In this document: piece after piece, positions 1 through 10,984 of the stretch
How positions within the stretch are numbered: the first letter of the stretch is position 1
Layout: each line of letters begins with the position of its first letter
Assembly (NCBI RefSeq): GCF_905475465.1
Contig: NC_062257.1
Location: 4,030,001-4,094,000, forward strand
DNA length: 64,000 nt
Direction: 5' to 3'
Source of the DNA: Pieris napi
Lineage: Eukaryota; Arthropoda; Insecta; Lepidoptera; Pieridae
The notes under the pieces: generated by a model
What the model saw: only the letters and a program-made list of their open reading frames with translations
Database searches by the model: none
What the model was told of the DNA's origin: nothing
Made by a program: the position numbers and the translations under genes

Positions 1-424
1 TGAAATTTGTTGAAAATTTTATTTTATGTTTATGTTAAAAAAATATATTTTATTTTAATATGTGTATTGTCGTGTGTGTTTTAGTTGTATTTTTTTTTAA
101 TTTCTATTTGTTTTTTTTTTGAGAAACTTATACTTGCGTTGATTGTCGCACATTTTGGATGTAAGATTTTGTGAAATAATTGGTAGATTTAGGACTGTGT
201 GTGATGTCGTGGGCTTGATAACTAAATAAATATAGGCATTTCAAAGAAAGTTGGAATTATTGTTTCATTTAAAAAAAAATAGAAACTTAAACCTCGTCAA
301 ACCCATTATATTCTGGAATAAGTATGGGTTTAATAGAACTAGGCCTTCTACTTTACAGCGATGAGACCTTCAGTAATGAAGAATAGGACTGAGAAGAAGA
401 ACCCACAACGGAGCCAATGTCTGT
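1..424. other. Gene-free stretch
   Basis: Very AT-rich, T-runs; nothing recognised. Confidence 0.6.
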
Positions 425-670
425 CTTAAAGTAAAGTAAAAAATCATTTAATCATATAAGTAACATAATGTACACTTATGACTCGTAAAGAAATACATAT
501 TAATGCTTCTAATTTTACATTTAGTGCCAGTTCTAAAATCAAGGGCGTAGTACGGGAGAGAAGAATTGGCAATAAACTCTCCGCCACTCTTTTTATTCGG
601 TTTTTTTTTACACAACGTTTGTAAGGAGCTACAGCCATAACACCATTTTCCACAAGTAATTAATTCGTTA
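425..670 (-). mobile_element. LINE 3' tail, second family (tail of TCAAA/TTTGA-type repeats)
   Basis: Reverse copy of a repeat also at 10199-10590, 17995-18215, 55200-55490 and, forward, 15735-16134. Shared words: GTACACTTATGA, CTTCTAATTTTACATTTA, TCAAGGGCGTAG, ACTCTCCGCCACTCTTTTT. Confidence 0.7.
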
Positions 671-765
671 AAAGACGTTACTTTAATTAGTTTGTTATTA
701 CAATGTAAGTTAAGAAAATTATGAATACTGTATATTTGACTGTTATACATAGCTAATAATAATAA

Positions 766-1313
766 AAAATGTGTGCGTGTACTAGGTGTACACACGTAAG
801 AAGTGAAACTTCTTTATGACCTTATTTTTCGAAAAATTATCTACTATATGCAACTTAACGAAATTGGTTAAATAAAGTTTAACAAAAGGCTTTTATTATC
901 GTAGACATGAATACAAATACAATTATTTCATTTTAACTTATTACTGTACTACTATGTAGTACTAAGATTATTACAGAATTTCATTAATTGTAATAGAATT
1001 ATTAGTATGACTATCATTGTTATCGTTATTATATATTTTTGTTACTGGCTTCGGATCAACCGTGGTAGGGACAAGAAAAAGATGGCGCGTAACCGAAAAA
1101 TGTGACAAATGTGTGTAAATTTTTTACCAACGCCGATAAAGAAGTTTGACTTCAAAAAGCAACATGGCGCGTAACCTGCTACAAAATTTCTCCCATACGT
1201 CGATAAAGAAGTTTCACTTCAAAAGATGGCGCGTAACGGAAAAATGTGAAGCGTAACGAAAAAATGTTACACTAAATTTTTTTCCAACCCCGATAAAGAA
1301 GTTTCACTTCAAA
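766..1313 (+). repeat. Hairpin-ended repeat H (copy 1) with triplicated right module
   Basis: Left end GTGTGCGTGTACTAGGTGTA then the hairpin AAGAAGTGAAACTTCTT; right side has three units each with CGATAAAGAAGTTTNACTTC plus a GGCGCGTAAC word. Confidence 0.65.
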
Positions 1314-1818
1314 AATTAATAAATAGATAATTAAAACAAATTTAAAATGTTTAGACCCTGTTGCAGTGTACTTGCTGTATTTCTTCGCTTGCGATATTTT
1401 TTCACCTATATTAGTTTGAAGATATTATTGACAAAACTCGCCAAACAGGATATCCGCGCGGGCAAACTTTGGGATACGTTATGGAAGCAAAAAGCGACTT
1501 ATGAAAAAATTATAACGATATTTCATTTATAAAACTTTTATAGACATCATCATCTTTTTTTGAAGGTGGAAATTGGTATACCTCGCACTAAATGCAGCAG
1601 GGGTATGTGGGACTCACTACAGGCTCTCTAGTCCTCAGAGAACCGGGTGAATTATACCCACTAAAACCTCATCATGACGGCATTAAAGAGGGCCACGGGG
1701 TCCTCAGAATAGAATAGAATAGCCATATGGTGTGGACTAAGTGTGGACTTTCGCCATAATTATTATGTAATTTAAATTATATTAAGTGGAATTTATCTTA
1801 AAATAAAATATAAATTAA
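1314..1818. other. Gene-free stretch with an unknown repeat
   Basis: 1560-1730 (GTGGGACTCACTACAGGCTC, GGTGAATTATACCCACTAAA) is partly echoed at 27590-27760 (GTGGGACTCGCTACTGTGAT, CCGGTAAAACCCCCAC); probably one old TE. Otherwise nothing. Confidence 0.4.
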
Positions 1819-2025
1819 TCAGTGGCGCTACAACCTCTTTAGGGTTTCAGAGGCCTCAGATTTCTGTACGTGTTTCATGTTCATTTGGTTATCTAATAGG
1901 CAAGCAATCAGCCTCCTGTGCCTGACACACCATCGACGTTTTCGGTCTAAGGCAAGCCGGTTTCGTCACGATGTTGCGATGCAAATTTTAAATGCGCACA
2001 TAGAAAGAAAATCCATTGGTGCACT
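1819..2025 (-). mobile_element. SINE A, head-truncated
   Basis: CAGTGGCGCTACAACCTCTT through GCAAGCCGGTTTCGTCACGA to CCATTGGTGCAC. The tRNA-like head is missing. Confidence 0.8.
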
Positions 2026-2454
2026 TAAACAAGTATTGTCGCATTAAGACAAACTTTATATATAGTCAAATCGCGACGGTATTTAAAGGTTTTTTTAAAA
2101 AGTAAACTTTATTAAGAAATCTTACACTTAGTATTCTTAACTATAGTCGATGTTAGACTCTAATTCTAAGGTGGTCGATGCAAGACCCTATTACTACGGT
2201 GGTCGATATTAGACTGGCTTTAATATAATTCTATTCTTACTGCTAAAAACCCTTACATGATAACTAAGCATTCGTGGTACATGATAGAATAATAAAACTA
2301 AGCATTCATTGTAGTGATTGCATTAACGCTTATGGTGCGTTCTGGGTATATGTGTGACATTGTAACTATATAAACAAAAGTACTTATCAAATTATAAATC
2401 CTTAACAAACAATAAATTTCAATTATTGAAAAATTTTACTCATAATTTCACGGT

Positions 2455-2716
2455 GAATTTGCGAGAGGTAGAATTTTTAAAATTGGAAGGAAAGGCGTTC
2501 CAATAGAATATAAATCAAATCCGGTTTCGCCGGAAGGAAGTGTTAGCGACGATTTTCGAACCACTTCGAGTAGAGTGTTTGCGAATAAAAACTCGAACAG
2601 TTTTAATGAGTTTCCCACGAAATTCCGTAGCGCCTTTTTGTGTGAATCAATGATTTGCAGAAATATTATTAACTACCTAACTAAACACTACAGTTTTAGT
2701 AGTGTTTTTTATGAAG
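2455..2716 (+). other. Stretch open on both strands, unidentified
   Basis: Plus frame ARGRIFKIGRKGVPIEYKSN, FNEFPTKFRSAFLC; minus frame NFVGNSLKLFEFLFANTLLE, RKSSLTLPSGETGFDLYS. Neither starts with ATG. Coding-like composition suggests an exon or a transposon piece; I cannot decide. Confidence 0.25.
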
Positions 2717-2749
2717 TTTAGTTTAGAAGACTATACTTTATTTTTTTAC

Positions 2750-2998
2750 GAGCAGTGTTGGCCTCGTGGTTTCAGCGACTCTCATCCCTGAGGTCGTAGG
2801 TTCGATCCCCGGCTGAGACGAACGTCGATGTGATGAGCATTTGGTGTTGTGCTTAGGTCTTGGGTGTTTAAATATGTATTTATATGTCTATATATCTATA
2901 ATATGTATGTATATCCGTTGCCTAGTACCCATAACACAAGCTTCACCAGCTTAGCATGGGACTAGGTCAATTGGTGTGAATAGTCTTTAAAAAAAAAG
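2750..2998 (+). mobile_element. Chimeric SINE: A-type head on B-type body
   Basis: The first 65 bp (GAGCAGTGTTGGCCTCGTGG...TCATCCCTGAGGTCGTAGG) are SINE A head; from GGCTGAGACGAACGTCGATG on it is SINE B body to GGTGTGAATAGTCTTT and A9. Confidence 0.8.
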
Positions 2999-3099
2999 GA
3001 AAATTCAAAACGCGTAACAACATATTAATTGATAGATAGTTTTTTTTTTTCAGAAGATATTTACAGTCTCCCGCAATCACGTCTTTTTAATGCATTTTT

Positions 3100-3281
3100 T
3101 AATGTTTCCTATAATTATTAATAATGGGCTACAAATTGCTTCCGCAACCACTGAATTCTCCAGATTTGGCCCTTACCGACTTTTTCCTGTTCTCAGACCT
3201 TAAGAGAATACTTGCTGAACAGCTTTGCGCTGATGAAGGGGTGATCGCGGAAACTGAAGGCTATTTTAAGAATCGTTCTAT
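3100..3281 (+). mobile_element. mariner transposase C-terminal part, first half
   Basis: Encodes NSPDLALTDFFLFSDLKRIL and VIAETEGYF; SPDLxxxDFFLF carries the third catalytic aspartate of mariner (D,D34D) transposases. Interrupted at 3281 by another element and resumes at 3620. Confidence 0.8.
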
Positions 3282-3619
3282 TCATTATCTAATATATAAA
3301 ATTCTCGTATCGCGGTGTTTGTGGTTAAACTCCTCCGAAACGGCTCGACCGACTTTCATGAAATTTTGTGTGCATATTGGGTATGTCTGAGAATCAGACA
3401 ACATCTATTTTTCATCCGCCTAATTATTAAGGATAATCCACCCCTAAATATTTTTTTTTTATATTTTGATATATTTTTCTGCTTTTATTTTTTTATGATA
3501 CATACAACATAAAAAAATACATACAACCCCACCCCTACTTTTCACCCCTCTACGATCAACCCCTATTTTTTATTATAAATGATATTACATGGCAAAACGA
3601 CGTTTGCCGGATCAGCTAG
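3282..3619 (-). mobile_element. CTAGCTGAYCCGG-type element inserted in mariner
   Basis: 338 bp flanked by a 9-bp duplication TCGTTCTAT (3273-3281 and 3620-3628). Read on the minus strand it starts CTAGCTGATCCGGCAAACG and ends in an AT-rich tandem tail (tatattagataatga), a layout expected from an RTE-like retrotransposition. Relatives at 23660-23742, 28690-29017 and 51506-51770. Confidence 0.75.
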
Positions 3620-3730
3620 TCGTTCTATAAAAATGGTATCAAAAAATTGTATGACCGCTATAATTGTTGTATCACTCTCGAAAGCAACTATGTATGTTGA
3701 ATAATCAATTCAAATTCTCTAAAAAAAAAT
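3620..3730 (+). mobile_element. mariner transposase C-terminal part, second half
   Basis: Resumes with YKNGIKKLYDRYNCCITLES, the end of the mariner transposase, directly after the duplicated target. Confidence 0.75.
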
Positions 3731-3812
3731 TCACAAGTATATGTGTAAAATTTATGATGTCATATTTTCTTGTACAATCTTATGCATGTAACACGTTGTT
3801 TTAGAACTTACA

Positions 3813-4187
3813 AATAAAAAAGGGTGCGCGTACTTATATACGCGCGTAAGAAGTTATACTTCTTTGGCATTATTTAAAATAGTTTTCGATTGCATGCAAA
3901 TAATTAATTACAATTAAATAATCAAAGACTGGAAAAGGTGTCATTATAGTCAATAAAATTCAGTTTACATTTGAAATAATAAATAAATATTTATTATTAT
4001 TCTCTTACATTAAGTGTAACATAAATTCTATTATTATTCGAATATTGTTTTTAAATTTCGTCCAATGCAGTAGCATCTTCCGTGGGCAACTTCATTCTGT
4101 TAATTTTGTGTCACGGTGCGCACGCATCGTAAAATTTCACTCTCATTAATTTTTCATAACGCGCTAAAGTATAACTTCAAAAAGTGT
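3813..4187 (+). repeat. Hairpin-ended repeat H (copy 2)
   Basis: Left GCGCGTACTTATATACGCGC palindrome and AAGAAGTTATACTTCTT hairpin; right TGTCACGGTGCGCACGCATC and AAAGTATAACTTCAAAAAG. Confidence 0.7.
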
Positions 4188-4189
4188 AC

Positions 4190-4316
4190 TCTCCGAGTAA
4201 AGGACGTGGGAAGACCACAAAAGCGATGGGCTGACGACATATTTAAGGTGACCGATGAGAAATGGATGGAGGAAGCTAAGCACAGATCCAAATGGAAAGT
4301 TCAGGAATAGGCCTTT
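4190..4316 (+). mobile_element. RTE-type LINE C-terminal fragment
   Basis: Translates as LRVKDVGRPQKRWADDIFKV then WMEEAKHRSKWK, the GRPxxRWxDDI...W...AxDRxxW ending of RTE-like polyproteins. Only the last 40 codons remain, directly after a hairpin-ended repeat. Confidence 0.75.
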
Positions 4317-4442
4317 ACCAAAAAGGGTCCATACTGTAGCAAAGAAATGGAAATACCAATAGTAGTCTTAGAGTATAATAACAAAACTAACACCCATTTG
4401 ATATGTTTTTACAGTATGGAAGTGGCTTTATTATTATTAGTT

Positions 4443-4705
4443 GAGCAGTGTTGGGCTTCAGCGTGCGACTCTCATCCCTGAGATCGTAGGTTCGATCCCG
4501 GGCTGTGCACCAATGGACTTTCTTTATATGTGCGCATTTAACATTCGCTCGAACAGTGAAGGAAAACATCGTGTAGAAACCGACACGTCGTAGACCCATA
4601 AAGTCGACGGCGTGTGTCAGGCACAGTAGGCACAGGAGGTGATTAGATTAACACATGATCATGAAACAGATTCAGAAATCTGACGCTCAGATCTAAAGAG
4701 GTTAA
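4443..4705 (+). mobile_element. SINE A
   Basis: Head GAGCAGTGTTGGGCTTCAGC (part of box A deleted), box B GGTTCGATCCC, body CACCAATGGACTTTC, GAAGGAAAACATCGTG, end CAGATCTAAAGAGGTT. Confidence 0.85.
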
Positions 4706-4715
4706 TTTTTTATTT

Positions 4716-5318
4716 TTGAAGTGAAACTTCTTTAGGCGCATAAGGGTAATTTTTTTACGGATGAAACCCAATAATAATAATATAAGCGTCACGAAGATGT
4801 CCAGAGTTTTTGTCGAAGAAAAGGGAGAGAGAGTGATTGAGACCGATTGAGAGAGAGTGAGAAAGGCCGAACGTAGCATGAAGCAAATAGCCATTGAGCG
4901 AAAGTAGGGAGCAAGCAAGTGAGAAAGATCGAGAGAGAGAGTGAGATAGAGCGAACGTCGCATCACGCACAGTGCCATGAGAGGTGAGAGATAGCTATAG
5001 TAGGAAAGATTGAGAGAGAGAGTAAGGGGAGATCGAGAAAAAATACACGCTTTGGTTGATGTATTCGTTTAGTAGTTGCATATTAGAACTTTAAATGGCA
5101 ATTCTGTCGCATAACGTCTTGTGCAGTAAACGCAGTTTATATATATATATATTATCATTAGCACGTATACAATGTGTAAACAGTGTGAATATAGATATAC
5201 AAATACATGGAGTGATCATATACTGGTACATGATCATCTATTGGGGCTTTTACCTTAGTAGCTTAATTTACAAAGAAGTTTCACTTCTGACCTGTGTACT
5301 TTGTACGCACGCATTTTT
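4716..5318 (-). repeat. Hairpin-ended repeat H (copy 3), GAGA-rich subtype
   Basis: Starts TTTGAAGTGAAACTTCTTTA, contains a long GAGAGA purine-rich stretch and ends AAAGAAGTTTCACTTCTGAC and a GTACTTTGTACGCACGC word. The purine stretch produces long false ORFs. Confidence 0.7.
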
Positions 5319-5609
5319 TTATTATTAAGTAGGTATACGTATAAATGATGATAATTGTTTGACAATAATTCTAATATATGAAAGTGATACGAGCAATGTC
5401 TAAGTATCCTTTCTAAGCAATCACATTACCAAGCTATGGCGGATATGAACAAAGCCGGATAGTCAAGTACAAGCAAAATAACTTAGTATAATGCTGCCTG
5501 TGATTTATAGGCGGATAAGTTCTTGAAAGCCGAAGGAAAACATTTGCGGCATTGTTCAACTTTTGAGTGGATATAGCAAGGCTATAGGTCAAAACTTATT
5601 GTCGACCGT

Positions 5610-5740
5610 ACAAAAACCAGTGGGGTTACAACCTTTTAGATCTGCGCCTGTTTTGTGATCATTTGTTTTTCTAATGGGCAAGATCAGTGTATGTTTAAGG
5701 TCGAAACTATGCCGGATTCCTTACTATGTTTTCCTTAACG
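5610..5740 (-). mobile_element. Decayed SINE A
   Basis: AGTGGGGTTACAACCTTTTAG, TTTTTCTAATGGGCAAG and CTTACTATGTTTTCCTTAAC follow the SINE A order with heavy divergence. Confidence 0.5.
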
Positions 5741-5744
5741 CACC

Positions 5745-6640
5745 GGGACATCTATACTAATATTATAAAGAGGAAAGGTTTGATTTTTTGTTTGTTTAAA
5801 ATGAATAGACTCCGAAACTACTGGACCGATTTCAAAAATTCTTTCACCGTTGGCAAGTTACACTATTCCCGAGTGACATAGGCTATGTTTCATTTTCAAA
5901 AAAAATTAGGGATGCTTACTAGAACTTGAATAATCTAACCCAAGGTGTAACAAAATAAACAAAAAACTTCCTTCAATCGTGTGCGCTGCGAAAACTATTA
6001 ATTATAGAACAAAATTATGTAGGTATTAATATTTTTCAGGACACATCACTATCTATAAAAAATGTCGCGACAGCACGTCTTTTTCTTTTATACACAGTCA
6101 CAATAAGCTTCCTTTTATTATTATTTTTTTATTAAAGTACCACCGCTAGAAAGCTAGAAAGCTAGCTCTTTATTCGTACCTAGGTATTGATCCTTGATGA
6201 TAGCGCGGCAAAAACTGCCTTAGAAAACGCTGTAATTTTAATATTTGTATTATCTCTTCGACATATTACTATAAGTGCTTGTCACATTAAATATTGTATA
6301 TTGTGGTTCTTTTACCAATGTATTCATGTACCATTCTTCATGGTTCTCTGGAAGAGAAGAATTAGGACACAGTACCGATAATTTCTTTTCTAGATTCAAA
6401 TAGTTTAATTCTTTTATAGTTTGTATTTTTAATTTTATGTATTAACACATTATTTGTATTAACACTGTTTATTGTATCTACTCGATTTCGCTTGTGATGA
6501 TGTTATAGGGACGGCACCGCTTTTTATATTTTTGTTTGTATGTCAATTTATATCATGTTTGTCCTAATTTTGTGGTCCAAATAAAAAAAATATAATTTAA
6601 AATAATATACATTGAAATAAATAACTAACCTTAACATAAA
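5745..6640. other. Gene-free stretch with an insect repeat
   Basis: 5755-5945 (ATACTAATATTATAAAGAGG, CTACTGGACCGATTTC) is a common insect repeat, probably a LINE-derived tail. The rest is AT-rich with no feature I can support. Confidence 0.45.
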
Positions 6641-7042
6641 CTAAAATATATTATTAAAAGGAGTCCCTTTAGGCAAGGTTCCGAAGATACTGGCAGCGTT
6701 CCCCCTTTGAATAGCTAGACTAATTCTTGGTCCGAGGTAGCTACCAGATCTTCGGTCTCCTGTGATGTCGACTAACCTTTTTGAAATCTCTTTAAAAAGC
6801 CTTAAAGCGCTAGGACCCAACGGACCAAGGGTCTCGACACCGAATGGGACAAAATCATATTCTGAGCCTAGACCCCTATATTTGCATGCTTTATTTTTTT
6901 CAGCCGCTTCACAAGCCGCACCAGCTCTGTAGTTGGTTCCATGTAGATGAGAAGGGGCCAGCGTGTCTGAACAGGTTGCATCCCATACCAGTACCCGGCC
7001 CATCTTCCATGGAATCAAACTCATACCGTCCGGTCTTTCGCC
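6641..7042 (-). mobile_element. TE-derived PD-(D/E)XK-like nuclease ORF fragment
   Basis: Open for about 133 codons ending TAA. Begins ERPDGMSLIPWKMGR, then VLVWDATCSDTLAPSH, AACEAAEKNKACKYRGL, FVPFGVETLGPLGPSA and RISLAIQRGNAASI. The PD...WDxT...ExxKxxKY spacing resembles the restriction-like endonuclease at the C-terminus of R2/R4-type reverse transcriptases; I know similar ORFs scattered through insect and cnidarian genomes. No upstream reverse transcriptase is attached here. Partial relatives are at 35430-35520 and, as a scrap, at 37528-37570. Whether the fragment is expressed is unknown. Confidence 0.55.
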
Positions 7043-7451
7043 TTTTTTTTTCTTTTTCTTTTTTCTTTTTTTATTTCATTAAATTATTTTAGCCTTAGTA
7101 AGCTAAGGTGTCTTTGGGGCCATCCATAAAGTACGTCACAGTTTATATCTATAAAAAGGAAAGAAGCATATATGATTCAGATAAAAGGAAAGTGGCTGAT
7201 ACTTGCTAACAACAATGAGAAGCTATTAATATTAAGAGGAAGGAAACAGTCTCAACTAGGTCGTAATGGATAACAGGGAATTATTCATGCTAGCGTTAAT
7301 GATGAAACGAAAGCGATTCGAATTAATACGGACTGAATATATTAGCTAACTACTTCGAGTGATACAGGAGTTATTATAGAATATTGTTGTTAATTTCTTG
7401 GGTTTTGAAAGATAGAGGAATGCGCCGTTTTCACACCTGTAGTACCTATTT

Positions 7452-7690
7452 GAACTGAGCGTTTTTCAAGGCAGTTTTTGCCGCGCACCAACACTTTGTG
7501 GAACCAGCTGCCCACTGAAGTATTTCTGAACCAATTCGACTTAGGGTCCTTCAAGAAAAGAGCGTACCAATTCTTAAAAGGCCGGCAACGCACTCGCGAG
7601 CCCTCTGGCATTGAGTGTCCATGGGCGGCGGTATCACTTAACATTAGGTGAGCCTCCTGCCCGTTTGCCCCCTGTTCTATATAAAAAAAA
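7452..7690 (+). mobile_element. 3' fragment of the jockey/CR1-like LINE
   Basis: Shares the TGAGCGTTTTTCAAGGCAG...CCTGCCCGTTTGCC sequence with the intact copy, ending in an A-rich tail. Nearly undamaged, so a fairly recent 5'-truncated insertion. Confidence 0.85.
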
Positions 7691-7955
7691 ATATATGAGA
7701 ACATTCTCACTACGGGGTACAAAATTTATTTATTAACACTTCGTTGCATACAGAAATATAATACAGTTGACATAATTAAATGAAAAGGAGGGTTTTATCG
7801 CTTTCGATCGATCTCTTCCAGGCAACTTAGTAAGAAGCGCAAAAATATATAGTTAAGTTATTTAGACTAAACTAAAACAGGAACTAAACACTGACTAAAA
7901 AATGACTTGAAAAAGAAAAAGTGCAATAACTATAATTTTGGATCCGTATCACATC

Positions 7956-8022
7956 TGCCTTGCGACCGCCGCTGCGAAAACCGCTGTGAGAGTTCGAAAA
8001 GTGTGTTACAGAATCGCAAAGC
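7956..8022. repeat. GCGATTCTGTAACTCAC-type MITE, deleted copy
   Basis: One end survives: GCGAAAACCGCTGTGAGAGT then TGTTACAGAATCGC; the other end is reduced to TGCCTTGCG. Confidence 0.55.
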
Positions 8023-9399
8023 TGGCAGTAAATGTAAATTTAGAAGCATTTATATGTATTTCCTTATAATTAATTAATTACCTTATGCTTATTGATGTTC
8101 ATAAATACACATTGTGTGTACATTGTGTTACCTAAATGAATAATTGGTTTTGAAATTATATTTAGAACCCCCAAATTTTGAAACAGTTTTGAATAAAAAA
8201 AAACTTTTTAACCGGAATTAAGTTATGTATTATTATAAATTTACAATTATTTAACATAATTTTAAATTTGTTCTGCTGAAGACAGCAAAAATACTGCAAT
8301 GTGCTACTGAAAAGGCATACACTCAGCATTTATCAAATTTTACCTAAAACCTATCAAAACGAGATTAAGTTACTTTCGATTTTGATTATTCTTAAACGTT
8401 AATTTGTGTTTATAATTTCTATTGTTTATTTTTAGTTTAAAAAACCTTGAAAAATATTTTATTTTGAAATTATTCAAAAATTAGGAAAAAATCGATTAAT
8501 AAAAAAATAGATTATTTTTTATAAGAAAAATCGATTATTTATTAATCGATTTTTCATGCTAAAAAAATAATCGATTAATAAAAAATCGATTTTTTTATGC
8601 AGAATGTCACATCCCTAGCTCCTCCTTGCCGACGAAACACAGACTAAAAAATATTGCGCAATACTCGCTTGTGTATACGACTGTCGCACCTGCGCACGTC
8701 TCATTTAACGGTTTTATTCCACGGACTTTTTCTTACGGTTTACTATCACATTTTTTTCAGTTCGGTCGCGCAGCAAAATCCCTGTCTCCTCCAAGCCTGC
8801 CGTAAGGAACTTCGTTCCAAAAAATACATGAATATATTAATATATAATATAAGATTTTTGACTTTGAATTCAAGTAAAAGCCTGATTAATAGGCTTTTTT
8901 ACTTTCTATAGGTCGACAATGTTCCTCGTTACTTAAATCGGCCAAGGTTTAGTACCATCTCCTATCTCCAGTAACGCCTAAATCAAATTCAAATTGCAAA
9001 GTCCATAAATTAGCGACACTCGCCTACATTTCATCGAATTTTCAGATTCACTGCCTATCATTGACTTATTAGAACAGTTGACGAATCGTTTTCAATTACG
9101 ATTAGCTTTTTGTCCTGGTATGGTGTTTATCAATAAATCTTGATTCATCTAAATAAATAAAAAACAATATCAAAATATATTATAGAATTTCTCGAACTCT
9201 GAAAAAGGTTTTTATGGATAGGAAAAAATGTGAAAATATTTTTTGATATTTAAAAATTTAGGTTTTTCATAAAAGCGATCAATCTCTACGGCATAGCAAA
9301 ATGTTCTATATGTTGGTATGTACTAAGGTAGGCTAAGTAAAACATATATTAGGCGAAACGAAGTTCGCATGAAGCTAGTTTTTATAACCATAATAATAA
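8023..9399. other. Gene-free stretch
   Basis: Apart from the AATCGATT cluster (8490-8600) and a short repeat end near 9350 (GAAGTTCGCATGAAGCTAG), nothing recognised. Confidence 0.5.
8490..8600. repeat. AATCGATT-rich AT repeat
   Basis: Five or more copies of ATCGATT in about 110 bp, separated by A/T runs; able to form several alternative hairpins. Confidence 0.6.
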
Positions 9400-9640
9400 C
9401 CTGCGTTTACTGCACCAGACTTCATGCGACAGAATTGCCATCTAAAGTTAATATGTAACTACTAAACGAATACATCAACCATTACGTGTATTTTACCTCG
9501 ATCTCCCTTACTCTCTCTCAATCGGTCTCAAGCGCTCTCTCCCTTTTCTTCGACAAAAACGCTGCAAGATGTGCAGCGTGTGACGTTTCATCCGTAAAAA
9601 TTTTACCCTCATTACCTAAAGTTTTACTTCAAAAATATCA
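9400..9640 (+). repeat. Hairpin-ended repeat H (copy 4), left-truncated
   Basis: Shares ACTTCATGCGACAGAATTGC with copy 3 in reverse, CTTTTCTTCGACAAAAACGC and ends CCTAAAGTTTTACTTCAAAA. Confidence 0.6.
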
Positions 9641-9659
9641 GCAGTAAATAAATTGGGAA

Positions 9660-9806
9660 TTGCCACTGTCGAGGAAGACATTAAAAGATCAACCGTGCGA
9701 TACAAAATGAGACTTCAGCAACACGTCAACCCCCTAGCTTCGGGCCTCTTGGAAACGACGGACAGTGTGTATCGGCTAAAAAGGGCGAAACTTGCCGCAG
9801 TCTGAC
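9660..9806 (+). mobile_element. Jockey-type LINE ORF2 C-terminal fragment
   Basis: Open for 45 codons: VEEDIKRSTVRYKMRLQQHV, NPLASGLL, RLKRAKLAAV stop. The HxNPLA...RRLKR ending is typical of jockey ORF2. No long 3' UTR is attached. Confidence 0.65.
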
Positions 9807-10198
9807 AGTTTACAAATGGAAATAATAATTATTGGATTTGGGTTCCCTAATTGCCATCATTTCCCATAAAATCTGATAAAAGCCATGAGGCTGATTGCAG
9901 ATGGATTTAAAAGGGGAAAAAAAAAGTAAATAAATTTGACTCATATTAAAAACCTCAATGTGGAGTTGTAACAATATGTATGTAAAAGCAAAACATTCAA
10001 AGAGAAGGGTCAAAATATTCAGTATGCGTTATCACCTGAAAACCTTCGCAAACAGGGCAAAAGGCTTTAATAATTACGTTTCGCTTGAACAAAGAACGTA
10101 ACGAGGCGTACGTACGTTTTAACAAGAGAAGGAATATCTTTATACATTATGTTTTGTTCGGAGCATTATTGTACCCATAACTTATGGATTATGGTTCA

Positions 10199-10590
10199 AG
10201 TCAAGTCAAAAATCATTTATTCATATCGGTAGCACAATGTACACTTATGAACGTCTATAAAGAAATATATAAATGCTTCTAATTTTACATTTACTGCCAG
10301 TTCTCAAATCAAGGGCGTAGAACGGAAGAGAAGAACTGACAATAAACTCTCCGCCACTCTTTTTAATCGCCAAGTTTTTTGTTTTACACTACGTTTGTAA
10401 CCATTACAACATGCTCCACATGACATCTTAAGTAATAAATAATAATAAAATAAATTAAAAACAAAGATTTGTCCTCTATCAGCAGGAGGCATGGTGAAAT
10501 AGGAGCACACACTTACAATCTCGTGGGAACACCACGCAAATACATAGGAAGAGAGACAGCCCGCGCATAGACGCCGCCACAAGCAATGAC
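10199..10590 (-). mobile_element. LINE 3' tail, second family
   Basis: Longest reverse copy, starting with a CAAGT tandem tail and including the AGCAGGAGGCATGGTGAAAT inner part shared with 18184-18215 and 55460-55490. Confidence 0.7.
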
Positions 10591-10720
10591 ATTTAAGCGA
10601 GCATTACGATCCTGTTACGGACGTACGTCAGAAATGTTTTAGATCTGGACGGGAGTCATAGTTCGCGCTAAGTCTGTTTTCTGAATCACTGAGTCAAGAC
10701 ATTCTTTTGTTTTGATGTAA

Positions 10721-10919
10721 TAGGAGGCAAACGGGCAGGAGGCTGACCTGATGTTAAGTGATACCGCCCATGGACACTCACATGGCCAGAAGGAAGTCCG
10801 TTCCGGTATTTTAAGAACTGGCACGCTCTTTTATTTGGCAGCTGGTTCCACATAGTGGTGGTGCGCGGGAAGAACTACCAGAAACGCTCCACGACGGACG
10901 TCGAGGTGATACGGATGGT
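10721..10919 (-). mobile_element. 3' fragment of the jockey/CR1-like LINE
   Basis: Reverse complement of the LINE 3' end (GAGGCAAACGGGCAGGAGG to CACGACGGACGTCGAGG) with several indels. Confidence 0.8.
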
Positions 10920-10984
10920 ATTTTGTATTCCTGCCTTATCGTAGCCTAAGTCTAAACTCTACTGGAATATCAAACCAGTGAGGG

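Noticed and set aside
1347..1532. 61-codon plus frame
   Set aside because: No motif, poor composition, no splice context; similar DNA near 35330 is also non-coding, so likely repeat.
3830..3875. loxP-like recombination site because of GAAGTTAT/ATACTTC words
   Set aside because: Arms are shorter, the spacer is 3 nt, and the word is the terminal hairpin of repeat H.
4643..4978. Long minus-strand frames of 111 and 71 codons
   Set aside because: They come from the GAGAGA-type purine-rich core of repeat H; composition is low-complexity and the frames are not conserved among copies.
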